From contig NZ_PEBS01000040.1 in assembly GCF_002869965.1 (NCBI RefSeq), positions 1 to 54,291 of the forward strand: 54,291 nucleotides of DNA, in the 5' to 3' direction. The stretch comes from Janthinobacterium sp. ROICE36. Its GTDB lineage: Bacteria > Pseudomonadota > Gammaproteobacteria > Burkholderiales > Burkholderiaceae_D. Numbering within the stretch: the first letter of the stretch is position 1; each line of letters opens with the position of its first letter. Both the position numbers and the translations under genes were made by a program. Positions 7,402 through 16,765 of the stretch are shown here, one piece after another. The notes beneath the pieces are model-generated. The model made no database searches, was not told the DNA's origin, and worked only from the letters and a program-made list of their open reading frames with translations.

Positions 7402-8532
7402 ATGACGGTAGCAGCAGCGGTATCTCAGGCGGACCTGGTAAAGCGTCCGCAGTTTGGCTGGATCAATGGTTTAAAGGCGGGCGCGGCGCAGTTGATCGTG
7501 TTGCACCACCTGGCGTTTTACGGCCCCATGTCCGACTACGTGCAACCCCTGTGGCCCGCGTTGCTGGACTGGCTGGGCGGTAGTGCGCGCATCGCCGTGC
7601 AAGTGTTCCTCGTCATCGGCGGCTTTCTGGTCGCCAAATCCCTTTCGCCCGCCGGCCGCGCCGGCCTTGCCACCCCGCTGCAAGCCGTCTGGCGCCGCTA
7701 TGCCAAGCTGGCGCCGCCTTTCCTTGCCGCCACCTTGCTCGCCGCCGTGCTGACGCCCCTGGCGGGCATCTGGATGCAGCACGACTCCATGTCGGGCGCC
7801 GTCACCCTGGGCCAGCTGAGCGCCCATGCCTTGCTGCTGCACGGCATGCTGGGCTATGAATCGCTGTCGGCCGGCGCCTGGTACGTGGCCATCGATTTTC
7901 AGTTGTATCTGCTGACGGTATCGCTGCTGTGGCTGGGCGGTCGCCTGGCGGGCCAGCGGCGCATGGGCTGGCTGATGCCGCTGGCCGTCACCGTGGGCAT
8001 CACCTTTTCCCTGCTGTATTTCAATCTCGATGCGGATTGGGACAACTGGGCGCCGTATTTCTTTGGCAGCTATGGCCTGGGACTCATGGCCTGGTGGGCC
8101 AGCGACCCCAGGCGCAAGCCCGGTGCCATGACCGCGCTCATGGTCATGGCCGCCGTGCCCGTGCTGCTGGCCCTGGCCGTCGATTACCGCAGCCGCATCG
8201 CCTTGGCGCTGATCGTCGCCTGCGCCCTGTTCCTGTTTGGCCGCGCCCGCACGCCCGCGCAGGGCCGCGCCTGGAACATCATCAACGCCCTGGGGCGCAT
8301 CTCGTATGCCGTGTTTCTCGTCCACTTTCCCGTCAGCCTGCTGGTGAATGCCTTGTTTACCTCCTATGCCCCATTGGAGCCGGAGTGGCAAGCGCTGGGC
8401 ATGCTGACCGCCTGGGGCGCCAGCCTGGCGGCCGGGGCTGCGTTTCACCGCTGGGTGGAGCTGCCGCTGGGGCGGGTGATGGGTAGCGTAGTGGCGCATC
8501 TGGCCGCGAGGCAGGCGTTGGTGTCGCGTTAA
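7402..8532 (+). CDS. Acyltransferase 3 family membrane protein
   Basis: The roughly 376-residue protein has about ten hydrophobic segments. The opening NGLKAGAAQLIVLHHLAFYG and the GGSARIAVQVFLVIGGFLVAKSL region resemble the histidine- and glycine-rich start of the OafA/YrhL acyltransferase-3 family. The family moves acyl groups across or onto surface glycans. ATG 7402 is preferred because AAGGG lies 6 bases upstream; ATG 7396 in the same frame is too close to it. It sits alone between arsR and the second tRNA-Lys pair, so its substrate cannot be inferred from neighbours. Confidence 0.8.
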   Translation: MTVAAAVSQADLVKRPQFGWINGLKAGAAQLIVLHHLAFYGPMSDYVQPLWPALLDWLGGSARIAVQVFLVIGGFLVAKSLSPAGRAGLATPLQAVWRRYAKLAPPFLAATLLAAVLTPLAGIWMQHDSMSGAVTLGQLSAHALLLHGMLGYESLSAGAWYVAIDFQLYLLTVSLLWLGGRLAGQRRMGWLMPLAVTVGITFSLLYFNLDADWDNWAPYFFGSYGLGLMAWWASDPRRKPGAMTALMVMAAVPVLLALAVDYRSRIALALIVACALFLFGRARTPAQGRAWNIINALGRISYAVFLVHFPVSLLVNALFTSYAPLEPEWQALGMLTAWGASLAAGAAFHRWVELPLGRVMGSVVAHLAARQALVSR

Positions 8533-8604
8533 GAGCGAAGACGTAGAGTGCCGATGGCGCTCGTCTTCCGGAAATAATGCTGCCTGTTTCTATTTTTGAA
8601 AAAC

Positions 8605-8632
8605 AAAAAAGCCAACCGCGAACGGTTGGCTT
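8605..8632 (-). terminator. Rho-independent terminator of tRNA-Lys pair 2
   Basis: The stem is the same 10-bp one as at 3421-3444 (8609-8618 with 8623-8632), and an A tract on the plus strand reads as a T tract in the tRNA transcript. Confidence 0.85.
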
Positions 8633-8644
8633 CTCTGAAGTATT

Positions 8645-8720
8645 TGGTAGGCCGTGCGGGATTCGAACCTGCGACCAACGGATTAAAAGTCCGCTGCTCT
8701 ACCAGCTGAGCTAACGACCC
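8645..8720 (-). tRNA. tRNA-Lys (TTT), pair 2 downstream copy
   Basis: A 76-base cloverleaf with anticodon TTT and encoded CCA, identical to the copies near 3.5 kb. Confidence 0.96.
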
Positions 8721-8808
8721 AAAAACTTGTACAACAACTTCGGTAACACTGTGCCGTAAAAAAATGCTTGCTAGTACAACTCGCAAGCAGATCAGTACTG
8801 CGAATTCG

Positions 8809-8884
8809 TGGTAGGCCGTGCGGGATTCGAACCTGCGACCAACGGATTAAAAGTCCGCTGCTCTACCAGCTGAGCTAACGACCC
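8809..8884 (-). tRNA. tRNA-Lys (TTT), pair 2 upstream copy
   Basis: Identical sequence, with anticodon TTT and encoded CCA. It is the first gene behind a consensus sigma-70 promoter at 8896-8924. Confidence 0.96.
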
Positions 8885-8895
8885 GAAGAAGAAAG

Positions 8896-8924
8896 ATTAT
8901 AGGGGGTGCCCGGGATTCTGTCAA
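8896..8924 (-). promoter_or_regulatory. Consensus sigma-70 promoter of tRNA-Lys pair 2
   Basis: On the minus strand the -35 is TTGACA (8919-8924) and the -10 is TATAAT (8896-8901), separated by exactly 17 bases. The -10 lies 11 bases before the tRNA. Both hexamers match consensus perfectly. Confidence 0.85.
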
Positions 8925-8951
8925 ACCTAACGGGCAACTTTTTCCCCGTTT

Positions 8952-9710
8952 TTACTTTTTGCCGCCCCGTTCCTTGGCGGCCTGGGCCGCGCTGGAGTCC
9001 GGGTAGCGCGAGATCAGCGCGTTCAGTGTCTTGGTCGCGTTCGGCTTGTCTTTCAGCTCCGTGTAGCAGCTGGCGATGTTGAGCATGGCGTCGGGCGCCT
9101 TCGGGCTGTCCGGGTAGTGTTTCAGCACTGCCTGCTGGGCCGTGATGGCGCTCTTGCAGTCGCGCTGGGCGTAATAGGCGTTGCCCAGCCAGTATTGCGC
9201 GTTGGCCGCGTAGGCCGATTCCGGATAGCGTTTCACGAAGGCGTCCAGGGCCGTGACGGCGCCCTTGTAGTCGCCCGACTTGAACAGGCCGAACGCGGAT
9301 TCGTACGCGCTTTGCTCGGAGACGCCCACGGCCGCTTCCTGGCCATCGATGGTGACCTGGCGCGGCTCCAACTTGCGCAGGCGCGCGTCGATGTCGGTGT
9401 AGAAATCCTTCTGGCGCTTTTGCGTATTCGCCAGGTCGTTGCCCAGCACTTCGATCTGGCCGCGCAGGCGGGCGATCTCTTGCATGGTCTGGTCGTGTTG
9501 GTTGATCAGGCTCAAGGTGCTGGTCTGGTCGGCTTTGGTATCGACGCGGCTGTTCAGGTCGCGCGCCATGGCATCGACCTTGGCGCGCAGCTCCAGGATG
9601 GCTTTGCGCGCTTCGTCGTCGTCGAACAGGGCGGCGTTGGCGTGCAGGGGCAGGTAGGCAAACGCGGCCATCAAGGCGGCGGCGACGCCGGCTTTCGAGA
9701 ATGTCATCAT
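8952..9710 (-). CDS. cpoB: Tol-Pal system protein CpoB (YbgF)
   Basis: The 252-residue periplasmic protein has a signal peptide (hydrophobic stretch, then HANAALFDD), an N-terminal coiled coil near residues 35-95 (trimerisation region), and three tetratricopeptide repeats from about 130 to 245 (AYESAFGLFKSGDYKGAV, AQYWLGNAYYAQRDCKSA, AMLNIASCYTELKD). CpoB coordinates the Tol machine with peptidoglycan synthesis at the division site. ATG 9710 (or 9707) gives a sound signal peptide; an upstream TTG does not improve it. It is the last gene of the tol-pal operon. Confidence 0.93.
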   Translation of the reverse strand: MMTFSKAGVAAALMAAFAYLPLHANAALFDDDEARKAILELRAKVDAMARDLNSRVDTKADQTSTLSLINQHDQTMQEIARLRGQIEVLGNDLANTQKRQKDFYTDIDARLRKLEPRQVTIDGQEAAVGVSEQSAYESAFGLFKSGDYKGAVTALDAFVKRYPESAYAANAQYWLGNAYYAQRDCKSAITAQQAVLKHYPDSPKAPDAMLNIASCYTELKDKPNATKTLNALISRYPDSSAAQAAKERGGKK

Positions 9711-9844
9711 GGGTCGGGCTTTCAAAGGTTACGCAAACATGCAAACGGGGCGCTGGGCGGTGAATCACCGCGCTGCGCCCCATTATTATGCCTATGACTG
9801 GCCAGTTAGGTAAGCGTCAATGCTGCGGCGCTCACCCAGGAACA

Positions 9845-10366
9845 TCAATAAACGATGTCAGCGCGGCGGTTTTCAGCCCATGCTGCTTCGTTGCTGCCTT
9901 GTGCTTTAGGCTTTTCTTTGCCCAGCGACACGGCTTCCATTTGGCCTTCTGGCACGCCCAGGGCGGCCATCGACTTGCGCACGGCTTCAGCACGTTTCTG
10001 GCCCAGGGCCAGATTGTACTCAGCTCCACCGCGTTCATCGGTGTTACCTTGGATCAGGATCTTGCGTGCTGGGGTTTTCACCAGATAGCCAGCGTGGTTT
10101 TGCACGACTGGGGTGTCCGCTTCGCGCACGACGTATTTGTTGAAGTCGAAGTAGATGCTGCGGTTAGCCAGCACGCCTTTTGGATCGTCCAGTGGATCGA
10201 CCGATGCGGTCGTCACTGGCTGAACTTGACGGGTGTCAACTGGAGCGACGACTTTTTCAGGAGCGCGCTCAACGACTGGCGTTTCGGCGACTTTGACTGG
10301 GGTGCTGCAGGCGGACAGCAGAGCTGCGGTAGCGGCGATGAAGGCCAAGCTTTTAAAATTACTCAT
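9845..10366 (-). CDS. pal: Peptidoglycan-associated lipoprotein Pal
   Basis: The 173-residue product has lipobox LSAC with lipidated Cys20, and an OmpA-like domain ending in GNTDERGGAEYNLALGQKRA and RRADIVY, which binds diaminopimelate in peptidoglycan. Pal anchors the outer membrane to the cell wall and is pulled by TolB and the TolQRA motor. The start is ATG 10366, behind GGAGA with 8-base spacing; an upstream in-frame start adds only MTRRIK. It lies between tolB and cpoB in the standard order. Confidence 0.96.
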   Translation of the reverse strand: MSNFKSLAFIAATAALLSACSTPVKVAETPVVERAPEKVVAPVDTRQVQPVTTASVDPLDDPKGVLANRSIYFDFNKYVVREADTPVVQNHAGYLVKTPARKILIQGNTDERGGAEYNLALGQKRAEAVRKSMAALGVPEGQMEAVSLGKEKPKAQGSNEAAWAENRRADIVY

Positions 10367-10409
10367 TTTTATTCTCCGGGTCATGGTTAAAGGTGAAACT
10401 GTACAGCAT

Positions 10410-11687
10410 TTACTTCATAAAAGGACCCCAGGTGGGCTCCTTGATATTGCCAGCTTGCGTGGTCAAACGCTGTTTGACGCGGCCATCCACCGATACCACT
10501 GCCAGCGACTTGCGTCGTCCGGATTCGGTCGCGTACATAATATATTTCCCGTTGGGCGAAAAGCTCGGTGATTCGTCGTTGGCGGTGTCCGACAGGCGCA
10601 GTTCCTGGCCACTAGCCAGGTCGAGCGCGTAGAGCTGGAAATTGCCGTCGCGACGGGAAATATAAGCGAGTGTCTTCCCGTCGGAGGAAATCCGCGGGCT
10701 GATGTTGTAGGGGCCGCCAAACGTCACGCGCTTGGCTTCGCCACCGCCGACCGACATGCGGTAGATTTGTGGTCCGCCGCTGCGATCGCTGGTGAAGTAA
10801 ATGCTCTGGCCATCGGCCGAGAATTGGGGTTCCGTATCGATGCCGCTGCTGCTGCTGACGCGGCGCAAGCCGCTGCCGTCGGCATTCACGGTGTAGACCT
10901 GGGTATGGCCGTCGCGCGACAGGGCCACGGCCAGGCGCGAACCGTCCGGGCTCCAGCTTGGCGCCGAATTGCTGCCTTTTTCATTCGATACGATGGTGCG
11001 CTGGCGCGTCACCAGGTTTTGCACGTAGACGATGGGCTTTTTCTTTTCAAACGAGACATACGCCACCTTGGTGCCGTCCGGCGACCACGACGGTGAAATG
11101 ATCGGCTCGTTCGAGCGCAAGGCGACCTGGATGCCTTCGCCATCGGCATCTGCCACTTCCAGGCGGTATTCGCGGCCCGATTGCGTGACGTAAGCGATGC
11201 GCGTGGCGAACGCGCCTTTGACGCCCGTCAACTTTTCATAGATGTCGTCGGCAATTTTATGCGCCAGCAGGCGGTTGAACTGCGGCGCGGCCGCATTGTT
11301 CATGCTGGAGATCTGGGCGCCCTTGATGGTGTCGAACAGCTTGTAGCGCACGTCCAGGCGGCCATCGGCCATGCTTTGCACGCTGCCGGCCGCCAGCGCA
11401 TCGGCGCCGCGCGACTTCCATTGGTCGTAGCTGACGGGCGCCGTTTCCGACACGGGTGCATCGGCGTCGATCAGCTTGAACACGCCGCTGCGCGCCAGGT
11501 CGGCTTTGATGATGCCCGACAGCGATTGCGGCGCCGCCGATTCATTGACAAAGCTGGCGACAGCTACCGGGATCTGGTTGCTGCCTATCCCGGTAATCTC
11601 CACGCGCAGCTGCGCCTGGGCGCCGGAGGCTCCCAGCATCAGGCCGGCACAGAGCATGACATAGCTCATTTTTTTCATGGTCATCAT
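10410..11687 (-). CDS. tolB: Tol-Pal system beta-propeller protein TolB
   Basis: The 425-residue periplasmic protein has a signal peptide (MSYVMLCAGLMLGASGAQA), an N-terminal TolB domain to about 165, and a six-bladed propeller built of PD40 repeats (SPSWSPDGTKVAYVS, APSWSPDGSRLAVA, EPQFSADGQSIYFTS, SPSFSPNGKYIMYA). TolB contacts Pal and TolA during envelope constriction. The ATG at 11687 overlaps the tolA stop by 4 bases, indicating translational coupling. Confidence 0.97.
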   Translation of the reverse strand: MMTMKKMSYVMLCAGLMLGASGAQAQLRVEITGIGSNQIPVAVASFVNESAAPQSLSGIIKADLARSGVFKLIDADAPVSETAPVSYDQWKSRGADALAAGSVQSMADGRLDVRYKLFDTIKGAQISSMNNAAAPQFNRLLAHKIADDIYEKLTGVKGAFATRIAYVTQSGREYRLEVADADGEGIQVALRSNEPIISPSWSPDGTKVAYVSFEKKKPIVYVQNLVTRQRTIVSNEKGSNSAPSWSPDGSRLAVALSRDGHTQVYTVNADGSGLRRVSSSSGIDTEPQFSADGQSIYFTSDRSGGPQIYRMSVGGGEAKRVTFGGPYNISPRISSDGKTLAYISRRDGNFQLYALDLASGQELRLSDTANDESPSFSPNGKYIMYATESGRRKSLAVVSVDGRVKQRLTTQAGNIKEPTWGPFMK

Positions 11688-12715
11688 TTAGGCAAATCCT
11701 TCATCTCGAATATGAGTTCAATCTCGCGTTCCACGGTGCCGTCTTTTTTCTTCGGCAGTGGCGACGATTTATTAATGGCGTTTTCCACCGAGCTGTCATA
11801 CGCCGGCAGGCCGCTACTTTTAATCTTTCGGACCGAAATAATTTCCCCAGTTGGCAGTTGCTCGATCTTGAACACGGCGCGCGGGTTGCCCGGCACGTCC
11901 GTGCTACCGCTGTATGCGATATTGCTCTTGATCTTGCTCGTCAGGGCAGCGACATAGCCGCTGTCCTTGCGTGGCGCGGTCGCTTTCGCGGCCGTGCCCG
12001 TTGTGCCGGCGCCTGCCGCACCCGTGATGCGACTCATTTCTGCGGCACGCGCCTTGTCGGCGGCTTTTTTCTCTTCCGCCGCTTTTTTCGCCTTGGCCGC
12101 TTTTTCCGCCGCCGCTTTTTTATCGGACAGTTCTTTCTCGGCTTTTTCTTCCGCCGCTTTCTCTTTGGCTTCCTTGGCTTTCTCCAGCTTGTCGGCCTTT
12201 TCTGCTTTTTCTGCTTTTTCTTTTTCCAGCTTGTCAGCCTTGTCTTTTTCTTTCTGCTTCTGCTTTTCCAGTTCGCGCTTTTCTTCCTCGCGTTCCTTCC
12301 ATTCCTGCTTGCGGCGCTCTTCCGCTGCCGCTTTTTCCTTCTCTTCCTTCAGCTTGGCCTTCTTGCGCTCCAGGGCGATTTCCGCCTCGCGCAGGTCAAC
12401 CTTCGGCTCGGGCGCGGCCACCGGCGGCGGTGGCGGCGGGGCCGGCTGTTCTACTTGTGGTTCCGGCGGCGGCGCCGGTGTCGGCTCCGGTTCCGTCGCC
12501 ACGTCGGGCGGCGGCGCGGCCGTCTGCACTTTCAGGTCCCACACTTCCGCTTCGACGGCCACAGGTTCCGTATTTTGCCAGTGTACGCCTACCCACAGGA
12601 AAAACAGCAGGCCAAGGTGCATCGCCAGCGCCAGGCCCAGCGAGGGCCAGCGGCTGCGTTCGCGCGGCACGCTGTAGGGCTTGCCGAGTAAATGGTCGAT
12701 TTGTTTGGTCTGCAA
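11684..12715 (-). CDS. tolA: Tol-Pal system inner-membrane protein TolA
   Basis: The 343-residue protein has one N-terminal membrane helix (about 24-44), a Pro-rich stretch, a long Lys/Glu/Ala helical domain (about 105-240) and a C-terminal TonB/TolA domain (GNPRAVFKIEQLPTGEIISV). It bridges the inner-membrane TolQR motor to TolB and Pal. The only usable upstream start is TTG 12715: an in-frame stop lies two codons before it, and the next Met is inside the membrane helix. The gap to tolR is 48 bases. Confidence 0.95.
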   Translation of the reverse strand: MQTKQIDHLLGKPYSVPRERSRWPSLGLALAMHLGLLFFLWVGVHWQNTEPVAVEAEVWDLKVQTAAPPPDVATEPEPTPAPPPEPQVEQPAPPPPPPVAAPEPKVDLREAEIALERKKAKLKEEKEKAAAEERRKQEWKEREEEKRELEKQKQKEKDKADKLEKEKAEKAEKADKLEKAKEAKEKAAEEKAEKELSDKKAAAEKAAKAKKAAEEKKAADKARAAEMSRITGAAGAGTTGTAAKATAPRKDSGYVAALTSKIKSNIAYSGSTDVPGNPRAVFKIEQLPTGEIISVRKIKSSGLPAYDSSVENAINKSSPLPKKKDGTVEREIELIFEMKDLPK

Positions 12716-12763
12716 AGTCTAGTCTATCTAAAAACGGTCAAGTCTGGAAACAGGGTATTGCGC

Positions 12764-13204
12764 TTACTTGGTGGCCAGGCCGACGCGGGTAATGCCCATT
12801 TTTTTCGCTTCCGAAATGAGCTGGATCACATCGTCGTACTTGCTTTCCTTGTCGCCCGCAATCATCACGGGATAGTCAGGATTGCTCTCGTGCAAGCCGC
12901 GCAGCTTGCGCAGCAGGGCGTCGCGGTTCGGTTCCGTTTCCGGCGACAGCTGTTCCTTGCCGATGACGCCGATCGACAGGGAACCATTCGGTTTCAGCAC
13001 GATCTGAATATAGTCATCGGGTGGTTTCGCAGACCTTTCCGCGTTGGGCAAGTTCACCACGCTGGGATTGTTCGACGATGGCATCACCATGAAAATGATC
13101 AGCAGCACCAGCATCACGTCGATATACGGCACGACGTTGATCTCGGACTTGAACTTGCGGCCACGGCCGCCGCGCATACCGCCGCTATTGAATGAGGAAC
13201 CCAT
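12764..13204 (-). CDS. tolR: Tol-Pal system protein TolR (ExbD family)
   Basis: The 146-residue protein has one membrane helix at about 27-43. It begins NVVPYIDVMLVLLIIFMV, with the conserved Asp (PYIDV) that carries the proton-motive coupling. A periplasmic dimerisation domain follows. The Gly-rich N-terminus (GGMRGGRGRKFKSE) is cytoplasmic. It begins 15 bases after tolQ and works with TolQ as the ion-driven motor of the Tol-Pal system. Confidence 0.96.
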   Translation of the reverse strand: MGSSFNSGGMRGGRGRKFKSEINVVPYIDVMLVLLIIFMVMPSSNNPSVVNLPNAERSAKPPDDYIQIVLKPNGSLSIGVIGKEQLSPETEPNRDALLRKLRGLHESNPDYPVMIAGDKESKYDDVIQLISEAKKMGITRVGLATK

Positions 13205-13219
13205 GGACGCTGCTCCCTC

Positions 13220-13909
13220 TTAGCGCGACTGGCGCTGCAAGATGTTGGAGAATTCCTCGACGAAGCTCTCGAAGCGAATCGCCAGGCGGTCGATGTCATG
13301 CGAAAAACGGTTGTAGGCGACGACGGCGGGAATCGCCGCGAACAGGCCGATGGCGGTGGCGATCAGCGCTTCGGCAATGCCGGGCGCGACGGCGGCCAAG
13401 GTGGCTTGCTGCACGTTGGCCAGGCCGCGGAAGGCGTTCATGATGCCCCAGACGGTGCCCAGCAGGCCGATGTAGGGCGAGACAGAGCCGACGGAAGCGA
13501 GGAAGGCCAGGTGCGATTCGAGCACGTCCATTTCACGCTGGAAGGCGGCGCGCATGGCGCGGCGGGCGCCGTCGAGCACGGCGCCGACGTCCAGCGCTTC
13601 GCGCGAACCGTAGGAGGCCTTGCCCTTGATGAATTCGCCCATGCCGGCGTCAAAAATGCGGGCCAGCGCGCCGCTCTGGTCGCGGTTGCCGCTGGCGCTT
13701 TGATGCAGCGCATGCAGGTTGCCGCCGGCCCAGAAGCTGCGTTCAAATTCGATGGTCTGCTTGCGCGCCTGACGCACGGCAAACATCTTGCGGAAAATGT
13801 AGGTCCAGCTGGTCAGGGAAATCAGCAGCAGCAGGGCCATGATCAGTTGCACGATCAAATGGGCATTGGTGATGAGCGCGAGGAAAGAAAGATCTTGTGT
13901 AACGTTCAT
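13220..13909 (-). CDS. tolQ: Tol-Pal system protein TolQ (MotA/ExbB family)
   Basis: The 229-residue protein has three membrane helices (about 15-35, 135-155 and 170-190). The conserved core FLASVGSVSPYIGLLGTVWGIMNAF and GIAEALIATAIGLFAAIPAVVAYN is diagnostic of MotA/TolQ/ExbB channels. It forms a pentameric proton channel around TolR. It lies between ybgC and tolR in the usual operon order. Confidence 0.97.
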   Translation of the reverse strand: MNVTQDLSFLALITNAHLIVQLIMALLLLISLTSWTYIFRKMFAVRQARKQTIEFERSFWAGGNLHALHQSASGNRDQSGALARIFDAGMGEFIKGKASYGSREALDVGAVLDGARRAMRAAFQREMDVLESHLAFLASVGSVSPYIGLLGTVWGIMNAFRGLANVQQATLAAVAPGIAEALIATAIGLFAAIPAVVAYNRFSHDIDRLAIRFESFVEEFSNILQRQSR

Positions 13910-13956
13910 TGGCTGGCAGTCTGTTGGGTGAATTGTCCGGGGGTGGCGGGTAGGGC

Positions 13957-14358
13957 TCAGGCGGCGCGCATGCGGGCCGCCACTGCGTCAGGCACGGCGC
14001 GCGGGCGCAATGTCGAGTCGACGCAGCCGATCTTGACGCGGGCCGTGTTCAGCAGTCGGTCGCCGCACCAGGCTTGTTGCAGGAAAACGATGGAGGCGCG
14101 CCCCATTTTTTCTATGCTTAAGGTTAATCTTACCGTGTCATCGAGCCTGGCTGGCGCATGATAGTCGGCGTTGACGCTTTTGACAACGAACATCGCGTCA
14201 TGCTGTTCCAGCAATTCCTGCTGGCCCACGTCGACGGCGCGCAGCCATTCGGTACGCGCGCGTTCGAAGAATTTCAGGTAATTTGCGTAATAGACGATGC
14301 CGCCGGCGTCGGTGTCTTCATAGTAGACACGTACGTTCCAGGTAAAGACTGAAGGCAT
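13957..14358 (-). CDS. ybgC: Tol-Pal-associated acyl-CoA thioesterase YbgC
   Basis: The 133-residue hotdog-fold enzyme has the 4-hydroxybenzoyl-CoA-thioesterase motif YYEDTDAGGIVYYANYLKFFERAR, with the catalytic Asp in DTDAGG. It hydrolyses acyl-CoA in the cytoplasm and is the normal first gene of tol-pal operons. ATG 14358 (MPSVFTWNVRVYYEDTD) matches family length; an upstream ATG at 14391 would add 11 residues. The promoter should lie in the divergent gap shared with glyA. Confidence 0.92.
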   Translation of the reverse strand: MPSVFTWNVRVYYEDTDAGGIVYYANYLKFFERARTEWLRAVDVGQQELLEQHDAMFVVKSVNADYHAPARLDDTVRLTLSIEKMGRASIVFLQQAWCGDRLLNTARVKIGCVDSTLRPRAVPDAVAARMRAA

Positions 14359-14631
14359 GTTTATTGCGCCAGTAGTGAGATTGAGCAACATTTTACGCGA
14401 TTTTTCTTCTTGTGACTGTGGGCGCTTGCTGGAAAGCCATGCAAAAGCTGCATATAAGTTGCACCGCAGCATTGTAAATCCGGGGCGCACAATGGCAAGC
14501 TTCGTAACATACGCTTACATGCCGTGATCAGGTTTAAGTTCAGCTTAAGCGCCGCAGTCTTGTCTCGGGGCGGCCTGTGCTCGTGCCAGGGCTGCGTTGG
14601 CGCGGCGATTATAGCTGTACGGTTGCATTCC
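14359..14631. other. Divergent intergenic region between ybgC and glyA
   Basis: No gene is supported here. An open frame on the minus strand that extends ybgC upstream looks spurious because it is Cys/His/Lys rich and has no family similarity. The region should hold the tol-pal operon promoter, but I see no hexamer pair strong enough to assign. Confidence 0.5.
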
Positions 14632-14660
14632 TTGCTCAATTTGGGCACTTAACTTACAAT
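14632..14660 (+). promoter_or_regulatory. Probable glyA promoter
   Basis: TTGCTC (14632-14637) and TACAAT (14655-14660) are spaced by 17 bases. Transcription would begin at about 14667, immediately before the riboswitch fold. Confidence 0.6.
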
Positions 14661-14670
14661 TTGGCTTCCA

Positions 14671-14798
14671 TTACGTCTCACGTGACTGGCGAAAAGTCGG
14701 GCGATCTCCATGGATGGCGATCGGCAAACCGGCGAAAGGTGGGCACCCACCGGGAAACGTGAGATTTTTTATCCGCCGTTCGCCTGGGTAGCCACTAT
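14671..14798 (+). ncRNA. ZTP (pfl) riboswitch upstream of glyA
   Basis: A perfect 7-bp P1 stem pairs TCTCACG (14676-14682) with CGTGAGA (14758-14764). Inside it are the conserved GTGACTGGCG start and the CCACCGGGAA segment. After a T-rich linker comes the second domain, with GCCTGGGTAGCC matching the family's GCCTGGGCA loop. ZTP riboswitches sense ZMP/ZTP, which accumulates when 10-formyl-THF is low, and raise one-carbon genes such as glyA. I see no obvious intrinsic terminator between it and the glyA start at 14908, so the output mechanism is unclear. Confidence 0.85.
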
Positions 14799-14907
14799 GG
14801 AAAAGCACGAAGAGGCTGCCTGTCCAATGTTGTTATTCACTTAACGTCGGCTCCCCTCATTCGATCCAACCTGCCAGTACAAGCACCCTTATCTTTGGAG
14901 TTTTTAC

Positions 14908-16155
<1,248 letters not shown>

Positions 16156-16166
16156 TTATTTGTCCA

Positions 16167-16205
16167 GAATGTGTCATACAGAGTAAGATTCTGTCTGACA
16201 CATTC
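16167..16205. repeat. Long inverted repeat after glyA
   Basis: GAATGTGTCATACAGA (16167-16182) pairs with TCTGTCTGACACATTC (16190-16205) with one mismatch and a 7-base loop. It lies 11 bases after the glyA stop and just before the terminator. It could be a 3'-end stability hairpin or a protein site. Confidence 0.75.
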
Positions 16206-16216
16206 CAGTGCTGCCC

Positions 16217-16247
16217 AAGGGCGCCCGGAGTGATTCGGGCGCCCTTT
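16217..16247 (+). terminator. Rho-independent terminator after glyA
   Basis: GGGCGCCCG (16219-16227) pairs with CGGGCGCCC (16236-16244) and is followed by TTT. The stem is very stable but the T tract is short. Confidence 0.75.
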
Positions 16248-16300
16248 GTACAAGGGCGGCGATTCTCCGTCATTAACCACTATAAAGCTGTCTCCGCCCC

Positions 16301-16765
16301 ATGAAATGTCCATTTTGCCAGCACGGCGATACCCAGGTTCTCGATACGCGTGTATCGGAGGATGGGGATGCCATTCGGCGCCGCCGCCGCTGCGGCAAAT
16401 GCGACAAGCGTTTTACCACCTACGAACGGATTGAACTTATCATGCCGGCCGTCGTCAAAAAGAATGGCAGCCGGACGGAGTTCGCTGCGGATAAGTTGCG
16501 CGGCAGTTTGATGCTGGCCTTGCGCAAGCGTCCCGTCGCGGCCGCCTCCGTGGACACAGCCATTGCATCCATCCAGGAAAAACTGCTGACCAGCGGCTTG
16601 CGCGAAGTCGATTCCGGCTATATCGGCGAGCTCGTCATGCAGGAACTCAAGCGACTGGACAAGATCGCCTACATCCGCTTCGCCTCCGTGTACAAGAATT
16701 TCGAAGACCTGGCCGAGTTCCAGGATGCGATTGCCGAAGTGGGGCAGGCGCGCAGCAAGCCTTGA
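16301..16765 (+). CDS. nrdR: Transcriptional repressor NrdR
   Basis: The 154-residue protein has an N-terminal zinc ribbon (MKCPFCQHG and CGKCDKRFTTYE) and an ATP-cone domain from about residue 48 (VVKKNGSRTEFAADKL). NrdR senses (d)ATP and represses ribonucleotide reductase genes. Its place after glyA is a common betaproteobacterial order, linking deoxynucleotide supply to one-carbon metabolism. The start ATG 16301 gives the exact family N-terminus. Confidence 0.97.
   Translation: MKCPFCQHGDTQVLDTRVSEDGDAIRRRRRCGKCDKRFTTYERIELIMPAVVKKNGSRTEFAADKLRGSLMLALRKRPVAAASVDTAIASIQEKLLTSGLREVDSGYIGELVMQELKRLDKIAYIRFASVYKNFEDLAEFQDAIAEVGQARSKP

Noticed and set aside
11858..12691. Phe/Leu/Arg-rich open frames antisense to tolA
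   Set aside because: They are complements of the Lys/Glu codons of the TolA helix; the hydrophobic look is an artefact.
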